Assembly (NCBI GenBank): GCA_036877525.1
Contig: JAZGTH010000073.1
Span: 248,001-312,000 of the forward strand
Direction of reading: 5' to 3'
Length of the DNA stretch: 64,000 nt
Source: Chromobotia macracanthus
Taxonomy: Eukaryota; Chordata; Actinopteri; Cypriniformes; Botiidae
Under the pieces are notes generated by a model. The model ran no database searches. It was not told where the DNA came from and worked only from the letters and a program-made list of their open reading frames with translations. Of the stretch, positions 26,135-38,446 are shown piece after piece; position 1 is the stretch's first letter, and every line of letters begins with the position of its first letter. The position numbers and the translations under genes were made by a program.

Positions 26135-26768
26135 ATGGGGACCCGGTGCCCTCACACATGCATGCACTCCATTGCATATATATGTACACATGGACATTAT
26201 ATTTATACATAAGAGGAGGGGGGGATTCGGGGGTTGATGGAACAGAAAATGCATTGTGCCTGAAAATTGTCTTAAACATCTACACAACCCCAAGCTCATT
26301 ATCTCCAGACCAACCACAGCTGAAACTCTAAAATGAAAGAAAATCCTTTTCCAAAACATAATCTTGACACACACACACGCTCAGACACATATCCAAGCCT
26401 TACAGAGCTACCAACATGACTGATATAACACGAGTATGACCATGATGTTGACCCACACAGCACATCTAGGAGAAGAATGAGAGCTAATAGTTATTCTTAG
26501 GGAAAATTTTTGCACAGAGCCTTAAGTAGGCCTGCTCAATGGTTACAGTACAACGCCAATTTAATGCAATGGTTGCAAATTGTACTTTCATGTGAACTGG
26601 CAATGCGCATTTGTTGACAGATTTTGGTATTTCAGAACATTAACGACGACTAGTCTTTGGGAACGAATACGCATTTGTGAATGGGGAGACTGGGTTCATT
26701 GAGCACACAATTACCTTTGTCCGTGAAAGCAGGATATATTGTCACAGTATATGGAATAAGTTGTCAAA

Positions 26769-26792
26769 ATATCACCTACCAATAGGTGATAT
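26769..26792. other. 10-bp hairpin
   Basis: atatcaccta and taggtgatat are exact reverse complements around loop ccaa. The inner part carries CACCTA/TAGGTG, close to an E-box-like ZEB/SNAIL site in mirrored pairs. Confidence 0.5.
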
Positions 26793-27369
26793 ACACAGCC
26801 TGGTATAGGCTTTCTGAACATAGAACAAGAAACACAGGAAAAGGACTTTTGCTTATATGTATGCCATTGTGATTTTATTTTGTTCACTTGTTTACCCAAC
26901 AACTGCAGCAAACTATGATGCTAATCTAAGTTTAGTTTGTAGCACACATTTGTGTCATTGGTCCTCTGATTCAACACTTTATGGTTAGTGAGAAATAACC
27001 CTTTTCAGAAGGACGACCTTATGTGACAGCTAGCCTCACTCTCCTCTGTGTGCCTGCAGCTTTTTCCACATCGCCGGAAATGTAATTCTGATCAAAATAT
27101 GACAATAAATTTACAAAGACTATTTTTTACTTTTTACATCTTCTGATTATGATAATGTATTTTGCCTATTTACTAAAGAATAACCACTTTACAAACAGAA
27201 GGTGCCCCGCTTATGTGCCCAGAATTGTCTTTCATAGTCTTGAAACAGCTGAGATGTAGTTTTCCCATAAATAATGCAACAACATTTTTCTCTTGTGGAC
27301 AGTTATAAAAAATATGCATGAGGCATCACTCTGAGTTGAAATCTTTTGTTTTAATCCCATTGTTTGGAG

Positions 27370-27690
27370 GTTAAATCTCCATCTCGCAGCCCAAATGGAT
27401 AGCAGCATGATCGGTTCAGTGAGAGGCAGTTTGGGGTCCGGTCTCATTACTGTTCATAAGCTATTTCATACAGACACATGGAGGAGACCCCCTCTTTCCT
27501 GTCCCCCGCAGTGAGCGGCATGATTTGGATCAGCTCATATTCAATTACTATGAAGAACTTTGATTTGCGAAGTAATGTGCAAGAAAATTGCTTCTCCTTG
27601 GTTGCGAGGAGGAGAAGCCCGGGTGTCTGGGACAGTTGCATGCGGATAATCATAACGTGGCAAGCCATGCATACACCCTCACATGTGCTA
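27370..27690. promoter_or_regulatory. Candidate conserved element or unknown exon
   Basis: The stretch is less AT-rich than its flanks and holds a 121-residue plus-strand frame and an 83-residue minus-strand frame. Motifs include tcatattcaattactatg, gatttgcgaagtaatgtgc and gcggataatcataacg. No protein family is recognised in either frame, and a regulatory element is the more likely reading. Confidence 0.25.
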
Positions 27691-28169
27691 AAAGACAAAG
27701 TCAGGCTTTACACAAACACGTATACGTCTAGTTTTAACTGGAGTGTGGCACAAAAAATCAATATACAGAAAACACACATACACATGCATGTATGCAACCC
27801 CACAGCTACACTACACTATACAGGAGTAGTCTTTGTCATCTAATCCCCAAGGCTCAGGCCAGGATAATAAGTTTGTGTCTGTCTCTGCCTGGGTATTCAT
27901 TATTGTTTACATTTGTTTAACATGCCTTTTGCGGGCAGAAAGTTGTGCTCTTATGTAATTTAGCCCATTAGTGGGTTATGAGTGCGAGTGGAGAGATGCT
28001 ACAGACAGAGAGACTCTCACCATTAAAGGCTAAGCAGGACTGAGAGGGAAGAAACAGCATTGCTTAACGCAACAGAGCTGAAACAAAATTCAGGGCTCTG
28101 TTAGTGAGATGCTCCGCCTGTTTTCCAAGCTGCACTGTGATCTAAACATCACTGTTATGCCACGGTTTC

Positions 28170-28270
28170 TCTGTCCTAGTCCTGGAGGGCTCTCAAGATA
28201 TTTTGGGCATCTCCTTTATCTGACATCTGCATTTTATAATGAGCTAATGAGTTGAATCAGGTATCAAGCA
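28170..28270. mobile_element. Decayed TIR-type element remnant
   Basis: Contains tcctagtcctggagggc and gagctaatgagttgaatc. Together these resemble the end and body of a very common fish non-autonomous DNA element whose ends read 'cctggtcctgg'. The opposite end is not clear, so the boundaries are soft and the family assignment is from memory. Confidence 0.4.
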
Positions 28271-28343
28271 TCAGAACTATACCCACTTGTAAATGTAGCT
28301 TTGTAGACTAGGCTGGTTGGTTCTTAGGGCAAAATTTTAAAAG

Positions 28344-28386
28344 CTCTCTCGCTTTGGATAAAAGCGTCTGCTAAATGAATAAATGT
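28344..28386 (+). mobile_element. SINE/LINE 3' tail
   Basis: The sequence cgctttggataaaagcgtct followed by gctaaatgaataaatg is the well-known 3' tail shared by fish tRNA-derived SINEs and their partner LINE. No tRNA-like head is visible just upstream, so only the 3' end survives or was inserted. Confidence 0.75.
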
Positions 28387-29457
28387 GGCGTTAAATCTTA
28401 GTCAATAAGGGAGACAAAATATAAAGTGTTTTGGGGTGGAATCAGGACCAGACTGAGAACCACACTGACCAAACATTTTCTCTCTGGTTAGTAAACACGT
28501 ACATCCCATTGTCAATTTCCTTGCTGTATGGTAAATGTAGTGAGGCTGTATGCACAGAGGTCCTCAGCATTTTTAACATTTACAGTCAGGTTTGGCAGAC
28601 TGATACATATTTTGCAAATAAACTATAATTACTATAATCTGAATTTGATTTGGTATTATTTCTTTTTTTTTGATCTTTGATTTACTTTGTTGTGTCCAAC
28701 TTTCATACACTTTCATTAGTGCAAAAATATGTGCAAATAAAATGTGTCCTCAGTGTTAGTGCAGCACTTGAGATGCAACAGTTCTACACTTTTGAAAGTG
28801 TGTTTGGGAACTATATCAGTGTTCTGTTTGATTTGGCCTGAATGCATTAGATAGACTTTGATGTGCCAAGGCAGTGAGGGGTGGGTCTAACCTTGCACTT
28901 CACTGTCCAAACTGGCTGGAAGTGGAAAGCATGCCCTAGTTACATTTTTCCTTCAGAAAATGTGTGAAAGAAATTGTTACAAAGGAAGCTCTGTGGTCTG
29001 TGCTGTGATCTGAGAGGGAATTGATCATGTATTCGCATAACCATGACCTCTGTCACCTGCGACAAGTGCCAAGAGAACATAAAGCTCTTCTTGGCTGTGC
29101 GTTAGGACATTGGACTATTACCAAGATGAAAAGTGGTTACTGGAAACTACATATGCATCCTTACACACCCATATCTCTAAACATACACACAGGTTACCCA
29201 CTCACATGTATATTCTTAGTTGATCAGTGTGATTTTTTTTTTTCCCTCTGGGGGCTCTGATTAAGTTGGATTAATGACAGATAATGGTATTCTCACCAAT
29301 GTAATGAATGCATGTCCATTTCTGTTGGTCATAACCCCATACCTCAATGGCAGTGTGTGGGGGCCCATAATGGCTCTGGGCTGTCATGCTGTCCATCTTC
29401 TCCCATTGCGTTTATTTGCAGACAGTGTTACTCTGTCAGTAGGCTTGTACCTTGCTT

Positions 29458-29830
29458 GAAGATGCATGAATCTTCCATTCATTATCTATGTATAAGCATA
29501 TTTACGCATGTAAAGGTGCATGAATGGTCTTTTATCCATTACATATGAACCTATTCCATTTACGTTGTACATCTATTATGTATGAGTGTAATTATGTATA
29601 TAAAGGTTAATGGACAGCCTTTCATCCATTACGTATTAATGTATTTACATATGTATTGGTGCATAACCACTATTACTTCTATTGCTTATTAATGTACTAT
29701 GGTATGAAAATGTGCAGACACAGTTTTACTTTTAGAATATATTTATGATTTAAAGGTGCATGAACCGTTTCTACAGTCCATTATGCATGTACTGCATGTA
29801 CATTTACATAGATTTGCAATGACAATTTTA
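29458..29830. repeat. Decayed tandem array, about five units
   Basis: Variants of the string taaaggtgcatgaa recur at 29,461 (gatgcatgaat), 29,512, 29,602 (aaaggttaatgg), 29,655 (ttggtgcataa) and 29,752. Each is followed 15-25 bases later by a variant of tccattacgtatgaatgta. Spacing runs about 54, 90, 53 and 97 bases. The units are diverged, so the array is old. It has no coding potential. Confidence 0.6.
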
Positions 29831-30374
29831 ATTATGCAGTGCATCAGGAAATTATGAATTTGGTTACAGTTTGGTTAGATCTGACTATTTATCATACACA
29901 TTTAAAAAAACTCAAATGTACCTGGAGGGATAAGCAATGGTTTTTTTGTATCTGAAGTTTACTGTTCTTGGTGGATTCACATCTGAAAATAGGTCATGGA
30001 TGTATTTTGTATAGGAAGTGAATGTGAAATGCATTGGTGTTTATGCTTATCCTGTTACATTTACATGCCTAAAACAGTTCACATTTCTGTTATGGTGTGT
30101 GTACTGATGCATAATTGTTAAAGCATTGACGTTTGGTTTCTGTGGCATCCTGAACTAACTGCTTATAGCTTTTTCTATTTATAGACACCTTGTCCTAATC
30201 AAAAATGGCTTCATTATTGTGGAGATGGCAAAAACCCCAGAGGTCATGCGTTTAGGCACAGCAACACACAGAAAAAATAATCAATGAAGTCCTTGATTTA
30301 GCTTTAACACTTTGTTGGTGATGTGGTATAATTGAAATGGATCATGGAAATGGTATAATATAGCATAATATAAT

Positions 30375-30543
30375 ATCGTTGAGATGATATAATATAATAT
30401 CGTTGAGATAATATAATATCGTTGAGATATAATATCGTTGAGATAATATAATATAATATAATATAATATAATATAATATAATATAATATAATATAATATA
30501 ATATAATATAATATAATATAATATAATATAATATAATATAATA
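30375..30543. repeat. Compound AT pentanucleotide array
   Basis: Four copies of atcgttgagat at 30,375, 30,399, 30,418 and 30,434 are separated by short ATATA runs. They are followed by an uninterrupted run of about 20 units of a pentamer (TATAA in one phase). The minus-strand frame over it, a string of YYII residues, is a by-product of the repeat. Confidence 0.95.
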
Positions 30544-30544
30544 A

Positions 30545-31680
30545 ATATTTTGATTTTCTAGAAATAAATATTTAATGCTCTGGGAATAAAATGTAATCTT
30601 GCATGCATGCTTACAGTAAATAATCCACATGATGTTTCACCCCAGAGTTGACCTTAACCCTCAGAGCCACCCAATAAAAACATAATTGGTCACTGTCATT
30701 CAGTTGTCATTGAATTTATAGGTAACTTAATTTGCAAGCAGCCCTTTGAATATATCAATAACTTGAACTTTAATAGCACTGATTACCCCATGGCTATGGC
30801 CTGATTAAATCATCTTTGAACTTAATAACATTACATGTTGTATGTTGGAAACCTTTTATAGTATCACAGGATCTCTTTCTTTCTCTGTGTCTCTCACTTA
30901 ATCATTAAATCAGTTGCTTTCAGTTGGTAAGTCAGAACAGGTTTTGATAGCAGGAGAATTGCGATGTTAAAAGCTAATGATAAAGTGTAACGAACCATAT
31001 AACTGTATAGTTAGAATAACAAATAAATAGGCTTAACTTCTAAAGGGTAGGAGGAAACTTGTCACACATCATAATGTCAAAGGCTCATCCTCTTTTTAAT
31101 AGTCATATAGCTTTTAAGTCACACCCATTAATTGTGATTTGCTGGTCAGTGGCAGTTGGTAGTAGGAGAGGATATTCACATTTTTTAGAGAATTCGATTG
31201 GACAAAATTCTGTGTAGTGCAACATGAATCATCAATATTTCTGGCTCACTGTCCTGGAATTAAAGGAGTACATTGTAATTGCATAAATCTACTAAAATTG
31301 ATTTTGTCAATTGATTTTGATTAGGAGCTCTTGCATATCAGCATAGATTTAGTTTTTATGGGTTTTTAACTTGTTTTCTTTTATTGTCTATCCCTTATCC
31401 TATCTCCAGATACAATTCAGATTTAGGCACGGTCAGAATTCTCTGCTACTTCTAACAGGCCACCATTCCTCATGTGGGCACTTACAGTGTATGTAAAGGC
31501 TTGGCTTCACCTCATTTACCTGGCAAGTTACAAAACCCTGAACAGTGTATGAAGAGTTAATGACTGCAGAAATATGCTAGAGTAACATTGGATCAGTGCC
31601 CTCACAGTATGAGCTGTTTCAGCTGCTTATTTTCTTATCAGATTTGCCCGGCTAATCAATTCCCACAACAAAAATACTCC
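30545..31680. other. Unique AT-rich non-coding DNA
   Basis: Nothing gene-like, repetitive or structured is recognised in this stretch. Confidence 0.5.
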
Positions 31681-31683
31681 TCA

Positions 31684-31781
31684 GGCAGGAAATGAGTAAT
31701 AGCGTGGAACGATCCTTTCAGCATGATGTAACTATGAACCTCTCAATGTTCCCTTGGGACAGCCATGACCTTGAGAAGTCC
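31684..31781 (+). repeat. Copy 1 of a local duplicated block
   Basis: The block from ggcagga to agaagtcc aligns in the same orientation with 32,902-32,997. Shared strings include atagcgt, gatgtaac, tgaacctc, aatgtt and gaccttgag, and identity is about three quarters by eye with a few small gaps. It matches no repeat family I know. It may be an old duplicated regulatory block or two members of an unknown dispersed repeat. Confidence 0.6.
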
Positions 31782-32901
31782 GCTATGGAGAGCTGGTGAA
31801 GGGAGATGAAAGGAGAGAGAGACTAAAGACCAAGAAAGCATGCAGCAGTTGCTTATGAACATTGTGGACAGAAGCTTGTTGTTCTGGCATTTGTGCTTAA
31901 TTATAACCATATAAAAATAGAAAGAAAAACAGGCTAAAAATTGGAGTCAATTTTGCCAGAGAGGGTAACATGGACCCTGTTTATGTGTTGTATTAATATT
32001 TATTTTGGGATAGAACAAAATAAAGGCGTTACATGGGCCCAAAATGTTTTGTGATCTGATCTTTTATCAAATCTGGAGGTATTGTAGTCAAAAACAAATG
32101 TGAACACGTTGTATTTGTAGTGTAAAGGCCAGTGTACCCTAATGCATACCAGACACTGAAGGACTGCCTACCTATCTGTCAATCATCTCATCAGTGGTGC
32201 GCCTCCTGAAATACAATTACAGATGGTGACATTTAAAACATGTTATTACTGTTTATACATGTGAATGTGGCCCTGGTAACATAGTTTGGTAATATGCCTC
32301 CTGTGACCAGTTGTATTTGGATTTTGATTGGTTTCAAGACTACATATAAAAGCAGAATTTAGCAGAATTCTCTGTTGCTTTGATGAAGGTTCATGTACAT
32401 AAATCCGCTTTTTTGGACTTTATTATTATAAGTAGTAGTATTACTATTATTATTTGTTTAAAGGAACATATACCCAACAAAGTTTAAAAACTTGTTTGGC
32501 ACAAGCTGGCTGACAGGTGAGTAGTTGCTCCAACAGATTAGGGTTTAGGCTATGCTTTGCACATTTTGGATTCTGTTTACACCTGGATTTAGCACCTGTA
32601 ATTAGCACCTCTCTCTAGCTCTGGGTGATCTCAACACCATGCGGAAATACTGCCAACATGTTACTGTGCTAAGTTCACTGTATTGAGCTCACTGCAGGCA
32701 GGGCCATTGTCTGTTGCTGTAGCAATGGTTAGTGTAATCGCTGTACTTGACCGAGCACATTATAAGCCCTCAGAGCTGGTTTGTAGCATTAGCAGCTTTA
32801 CATCTTTGTAACAGCAACATTCAGTGGAACATTTCCCTCCCAGTGAATGAGGATTTCTTGCTGCTGTTCTGTCCGATTTTTTTATCAAAAAATAGACCTG
32901 G

Positions 32902-32997
32902 GGCAGGAATGGAGTGATAGCGTAGAATGATGCCACAAGGGCTGATGTAACTGAACCTCGTAATGTTTCCTTAGAGCAGCAGTGACCTTGAGAGTCC
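32902..32997 (+). repeat. Copy 2 of a local duplicated block
   Basis: This is the partner of 31,684-31,781, 1.2 kb away in direct orientation. It is followed by a purine-rich stretch (gggagagagaaagagag), and copy 1 is likewise followed by ggagagagagac. The similarity therefore extends loosely beyond the core. Confidence 0.6.
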
Positions 32998-32999
32998 TT

Positions 33000-34975
33000 C
33001 TGACTCCACATCTATCCATGAGCTACAGACAGCAGGAGGAAGGGGATAAAACGAACAGACCGGGAGAGAGAAAGAGAGAGGTGTGCCAGTCTATGGTAAT
33101 TATGCGTAAATGTGAAAACAGCCTGCTGCTGATGACTGATTCTATTTCACACACAGAATTACTGGCCATCCTGTGTCTTTAATGTCAGGCATTATTTATT
33201 TACTTTTTGTTTATAGAACTTACATATGCATAACCTATTTAAATGCAGTTTCACACTTACCATCGTGCTGCTGTACTATATGAGCACAAATTCAGGTAAG
33301 CTAGGGCTTGTGTGTGATATTGTTTAAATATGAATCAATTTATCTTTACTAAATATGTATTTGTAAATTCAGATATTTAATTATATAAGATGAAGAAAGG
33401 AAGAAATGTTAAGGAAGACAGAGAAAAAAAACAAAGTTTCAAAGGGTGTAAGGGAACATTTTTATTTCATATAGTAACTTTTTCTTGTTTTTTCATGCTA
33501 ATCAATGTGGCTCCTCTTGCTTTGCTCCTCATCATACGATGAGGCCTTGAGGTATAGAGAGGTAAAGAGAATAGAGGGGAAATAGATGTTTTATGGTCTT
33601 ATCTGTGAACATACACAACCAAACATGTTTGTACACATTCATTGATTAATGTCAAGTGCTTTCCCAAGTATGGTTTTGTAATCCTGCTGTAGGTTTGTTT
33701 CCATGAGAGGAGAGATTGACATAACATAAAGCACTGCTAACATTTTTTAATGTCTAAAATTCTCCAGTCTCTTCATCACGTTTTGTCCATCTTCCTTCTC
33801 TGTGGTTGATAACTCATAAGCACATTCCTTCTGTTGATATTACCTCCATGGTAACAGGAGCTTTTTTATTTTGTATCCTTATATATCTTTTTAATTCACC
33901 TTGTTGAGCCTGCTGCGAGCAGGGTCATTGAGCAGGGTCATTGTACTACGTTAAATGTAATCACTGTGCCAAACAGATGCAACTTTCGGTCAACAGGGAA
34001 CTGTCTTGCTCTATGTCTTTACTGATAAGAGTGAGCAGACCCTCTAGAGAGGGACCTTTAGTTGAGAAGCAGTGTCTATCATGCCAAACAACAAATCGAC
34101 ATACACTCACACAACAGCAGAGCTCCATAGTCACTGCCCACTTTTTCAGCAGCATGAGTTTAAGATGTAAGGGAGTCTGGGTTTGCTTGACACAGGGTTA
34201 ATTTCCGTTGTTATAAAAATGTGATCCTCCTGACCAACACATTTATTCTATCAAGACATCTAATAAATTTTTTACCTATGTCAAAGCAAAAATGTAACCC
34301 CCCCCAGCTAAAATGTTAATAAAATAAATTGGAGAGATTGATTTTAAAATACATGAATGCTACATATGGTAACCTTTTTGATATAAAATGAAATGATGGC
34401 TTGTGATAATTTATGCAGCCTGGATAACAATTTATGAAAACGCTGTGAGTGGTGTTAGCTGGTACATGTAGTGTAATATAAGAATATAATCAGATCATAG
34501 CAAAATTTAACAATTGCCTTTACATATAGACATATAGGTATATATATTACATATAGAATGCACAAGAAAGAAATATAGCACACCTAGCTAGGCTCTGCTA
34601 GCCTGCAAACCTTCACACTATAGAGATTATTTCCACACTAATAGTATATTTTTATACTTTATATTATCTTGCTGAGGCTTGTGGGTAATGTAGCAGTTTA
34701 CTGAAAATTCCACAATTAATCACAATTGTTTTTTTTTTTAATGAAAGTAAATTCACATTTATGTTATGGCTTTCACCAAAGCATATGTTGTGCAAGCACA
34801 GTGTTGTAGCCCAGTGTTGTAGCTTTTTCTTGAAAAATCAAATTTCCTATGGAGATTGCATACACATACTGATGTCTACCCATGACAGAGCTCCTGGTTT
34901 TATTTTGTGTTTATTTGCCAGAGGTTTAAATATGTATGTGTGTGTTTATGAATGTGTTTCTTTTCAGCTAGATTA
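33000..34975. other. Unique AT-rich non-coding DNA
   Basis: No gene is recognised. A small local duplication (gagcagggtcattg, twice) lies at 33.92-33.94 kb. The rest shows nothing structured. Confidence 0.5.
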
Positions 34976-34979
34976 ACCT

Positions 34980-35170
34980 ATGGCGCCAACAAAAATGGTT
35001 GCTATGGCAACCATTTTTATGCCTTCTCTTTAATTGACTTTTGGAGTATGGAGGATGAGGCCATGACATGCTTAGTTTATTTTATGCCTAATTAATTGCG
35101 AACATAATAGCAAAAGAACAAGTTTTGCAATTGATAATGCATCACTGGTTAGCATGTCACTGGCATCTGT
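34980..35170. promoter_or_regulatory. Candidate regulatory element with palindromic RFX/X-box
   Basis: The hairpin 34,991-35,018 has the 12-bp arms aaaaatggttgc and gcaaccattttt around loop tatg. Its centre, gttgctatggcaac at 34,998-35,011, fits the two-half-site X-box bound by RFX factors. Just upstream, ggcgccaac resembles an E2F site. Downstream, gcctaattaattgcg and ttgcaattgataatgc are homeodomain-like. The RFX match is direct; function is inferred. Confidence 0.45.
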
Positions 35171-35740
35171 GTACTTGTATGCTGTTAGCTACAGTACAAT
35201 ACTGCATTGCATTGCTTGCAGGAGCACACAGTTTTTTCCACCTTTGAGCATGTGTTAACACCCGAACTTCGTGTGTTTATTTTGAGCCTTGTCGTCTTTC
35301 ACAGGTTGCTCTTTGACAACTGTGTGTGTGCTTTAACACTTCCAAGCATTACATTGTGCTGAGAAGAACACTCTCAATGTGAGAGGTAGTTCATTTAAAA
35401 GCTCTGTAACCAAAGAGATGTAGCCTTAAATTAGTTACCCGGTGGTATTTATAGTACATGTCAGTGTTTTGAATCAATAATCAGTACAAAAATCTGTTAT
35501 GTAATGGATACAATGGATGTAATGAAATGTTCAATATGGCACTGCGAAACTTTTACCAAGAGCAGCTCACAGTATTTGAAATGTGTCAATGACTGAGTCA
35601 AATCAGAGGTTTGTAGTTACTTCTGAAAAAAAAAGTTCACATTTTTTGGCAAGTGCCAAGGTTTCCAACCAGAGGTCTGAAAGGGTTCTGTGGGCTGATG
35701 CAAAATACATAGACTTTCACTATGAACAGTAACCAATAAC

Positions 35741-36115
35741 ACATGTATTGTATGTACATACTGCATCCAGCACAGTGAAAGAGAAAATAAATGCCATAAA
35801 TGCAACGCACTTCACAACAGGTGCACGCAATCATGTGTTATTTTGTGCTGGTGCAGTCAAGCTATTCAAAAGTGTGACTGCTTGGAGGAAAAACTGTTTC
35901 TTAGTGTTGTTATTTTGGTTTGATGGCTCTGCAGTGTTTCTTGGAGGGAAGCAGCTGAAAAATGTGGCAAGCAGGGTGTGAGGCATCACTAACGGTCTTG
36001 ACTTCCTGGATCAGCCAAAATGTTCTCGGCTGAGCACCCGATGCTCTGGAGTTGGCCCAGTTCACAGGCTGTGGGCTGACCCGTACAGTCCCAGACAGTT
36101 ATGGTTGAGGTGAGG
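35741..36115 (-). pseudogene. Truncated LINE with decayed reverse-transcriptase C-terminus
   Basis: On the minus strand, about 35,980 down to 35,910 reads SHPACHIFQLLPSKKHCRAI in one frame. This resembles the conserved C-terminal region of fish CR1/L2/Rex1-type LINE ORF2, whose usual form has SHP, LPSGRRYRA and NSF-P blocks. An NSF-like stretch follows in a shifted frame. The upstream part (VSYLTSTITVWDCTG) resembles the preceding ITVWYG region. Stops and frameshifts interrupt it, so it is dead. The 3' end runs toward 35.74 kb without a clean tail. Confidence 0.6.
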
Positions 36116-38320
36116 TAACTTACGGAAGGTAAAGGTCGAGAAGTAAAGGGCCTTAAAAGTACAGTGTGTTGTTTCTGAGCTACAAGCATGACCAAGAAGA
36201 ATTGCAAAAGTAATGACAACATCTTTGTTTCCTGAACACTGCCTGTGCTTTTCATTGGTTAAATGGACGGATAGTTCTACCCCAAACTTACACAATTGGC
36301 TGAGCCAGTGTTAGTGTGTCAGGCCGGTCAGCATGCATAGACAAATACAGCTATGTTTTCGTAGTGCCACACTTTTCAGGGGAATCGGCCTACGAATTGA
36401 CTTCTTTATACTTAACTCTGCATACTAAGCTGAGAGATGAGCTTTTACTTTCAACAAATGGCACACTTCAATTTTTACTCACACCTGCTAGAATTTACAA
36501 ATGAGCAAAGTTAAATGGCACTTCATTCTTCTAGTTAAACAACACTACACATATCTGGGAAAAACAGGCAAAATTTCAGACCCTTCATACTCAATAGAAG
36601 CATTTTATTCAGGAACAAAAGATAATACACCCAAAACACTAAAAAGATGAAGATGTACAAAATGGTAAGTCTGTGTGTAGGTGTTGCTTGCAATCATATC
36701 CTGAAAGATGATGTGTCTCTGCCACGCTGTAGAGGTTGATTACTGCTGTCGCGCAGACGTGTGGGAGAGGTTCTCCTAAAAGTGAAAGTTGATGCAAAAA
36801 GTGAAAGTTGATGGAGGCTGTGTAAAACCTACAATATGTTCGCTTCTCACTTTTTCTCTGCCAAATCTGTTTAGTCATCAAAGAAAACTTTAACATTGTA
36901 AAAAATCAAAACGCATCTTCAAAACGGGAGAAGACGCTGAAGTATGGAAAAACTGACAGATACCCATAACCATTTTGTGCATTTGTTTATTAATGTAGGA
37001 TACGTTGATGCTTCTGTTTGGTTGTCTACCTTTATATACATATCTGTTATAATACAGAAAAAAGACTGGTTATCTACCCAAATGGCATTGAGATAAGAAA
37101 CATGGTTTCACAAAACCTTTTATAGTGCTCGCTAGCATTGTTTTTGTAAGACTTACCTTGAAGTTCTTCATTATTTTCTTGTGTGTATATCTTAATCATT
37201 CCCAGACTGTATCCAGGCGTTTCAGGTTACTCAATAAGTTCTCTGTGTATTTACAGCCCTCATGTTCTTTGTGAGCCAGTTCCCTTCAAAAGTGAGCATT
37301 TCTGTGCCCTGCTCACTCTGAAGGGCATAGCACCTGAAGTGAGCACTCTGAAGGAATCTGGGCATTATTACAGTAATATGGGTGTTCCCATGGATGTGTA
37401 CATGTTTTGTTTTTATTTACTGTTCGTCCCTTGTGGCTTCCTGAGTTGACCACCCAGTAAAAACCACAGCAGCACATAAAATCAAACAATAGATCAATAC
37501 TAATTGGTTGTGTCTCTGTGAGAAATAAGAACACTAAAACGGTTCCCACAACCCCATTATCCAGATATTCTCAGATCTTTGAAGCACACTGTGGTTCTGA
37601 TTATATGTGGACTTTTCTGTCCTTTCTGCACAGTAAGGAACAAACATCAAAAGTTTTCAAAAACATAGACCCTTTGTAGTGAAGAACAGGTCTCGAAATT
37701 TATATATAAACAGATCTTTAATATTTCTAAAGTGAGTGTTTATCCAGGGATTAAGCCATTTATGCCAACTTCAGAGATTTTGCAGTGGAAATATGCTGCG
37801 TAATAAATGGCTTAGGAGGGAAAGTCGTTATATGCATTGCACTTTCAAACTTCTGCTTGTCTCAAAGGGTTTACTTGGAAAATGAAATTGGGTTACTTCT
37901 GAAGTCATATACAGTATTTATGCAAAGCTAGTCCGTTAAAAAAGTATGGCTGAATAAGTGGCCATTTGTTCTCAAATGATGACAAAAATATGCAACCATT
38001 TTTGATAAATGTGCAATTGCGACCCAGCCCATCACGTGCTGTTTTCACTTAATTCTGCTTTATAGTGTAATTGTGCTTTAGTGGAAATAATTTTAACAAT
38101 TAAAACATTTAAATGTAACAGAATGTCTACCAATTGAAGACATAATTTAAAGAAATATGTTTACTATATTATATTAAGGAACAGACTACCAGGACAAGTT
38201 TTAAGTCATAAATCATAGCATTTGTTTATTGAAATTTGATTAGCCAGTCAGTAACTAGATAAGCCCAGAGACTCAACAGCAAGGGTTAAATAAAAATTAT
38301 CTTTCTTATTTGTATTATAG

Positions 38321-38446
38321 TCCAGTTCAGAAGAACAGATCTTGGCAGTTGTTTCCCAGCCTCTGTGCAGAAGAGATGTAGAGGAAATGGTTGATTCCAC
38401 AGAACATCTGCCTGTTGGCTCAGTCTGGTCTCAGAACAGCTTCTGA
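38321..38446 (+). other. Speculative 3'-terminal exon-like open segment
   Basis: After an acceptor-like ttcttatttgtattatag, the frame runs 41 codons to a TGA, ending QNSF. It includes SSSEEQILAVVSQPLCRRD and VEEMVDSTEHLPVGSVWSQ. The amino-acid mix is protein-like, but I recognise no family, there is no polyadenylation signal close by, and frames of this length arise by chance. Confidence 0.15.

Larger units (their letters stand above)
23720..28160. other. Non-coding DNA with several CNE-like patches
   Basis: No gene is recognised. It includes a TTTA microsatellite, palindromes at 26.12 and 26.78 kb and candidate regulatory blocks at 25.4, 27.5 and 27.9-28.1 kb. The last has ttattgtttacatttg (forkhead-like) and ccattagtgggttatg. 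Confidence 0.5.

Noticed and set aside
30304..30630. 108-residue minus-strand frame of YYIILYYI repeats
   Set aside because: Translation of the AT pentanucleotide array.
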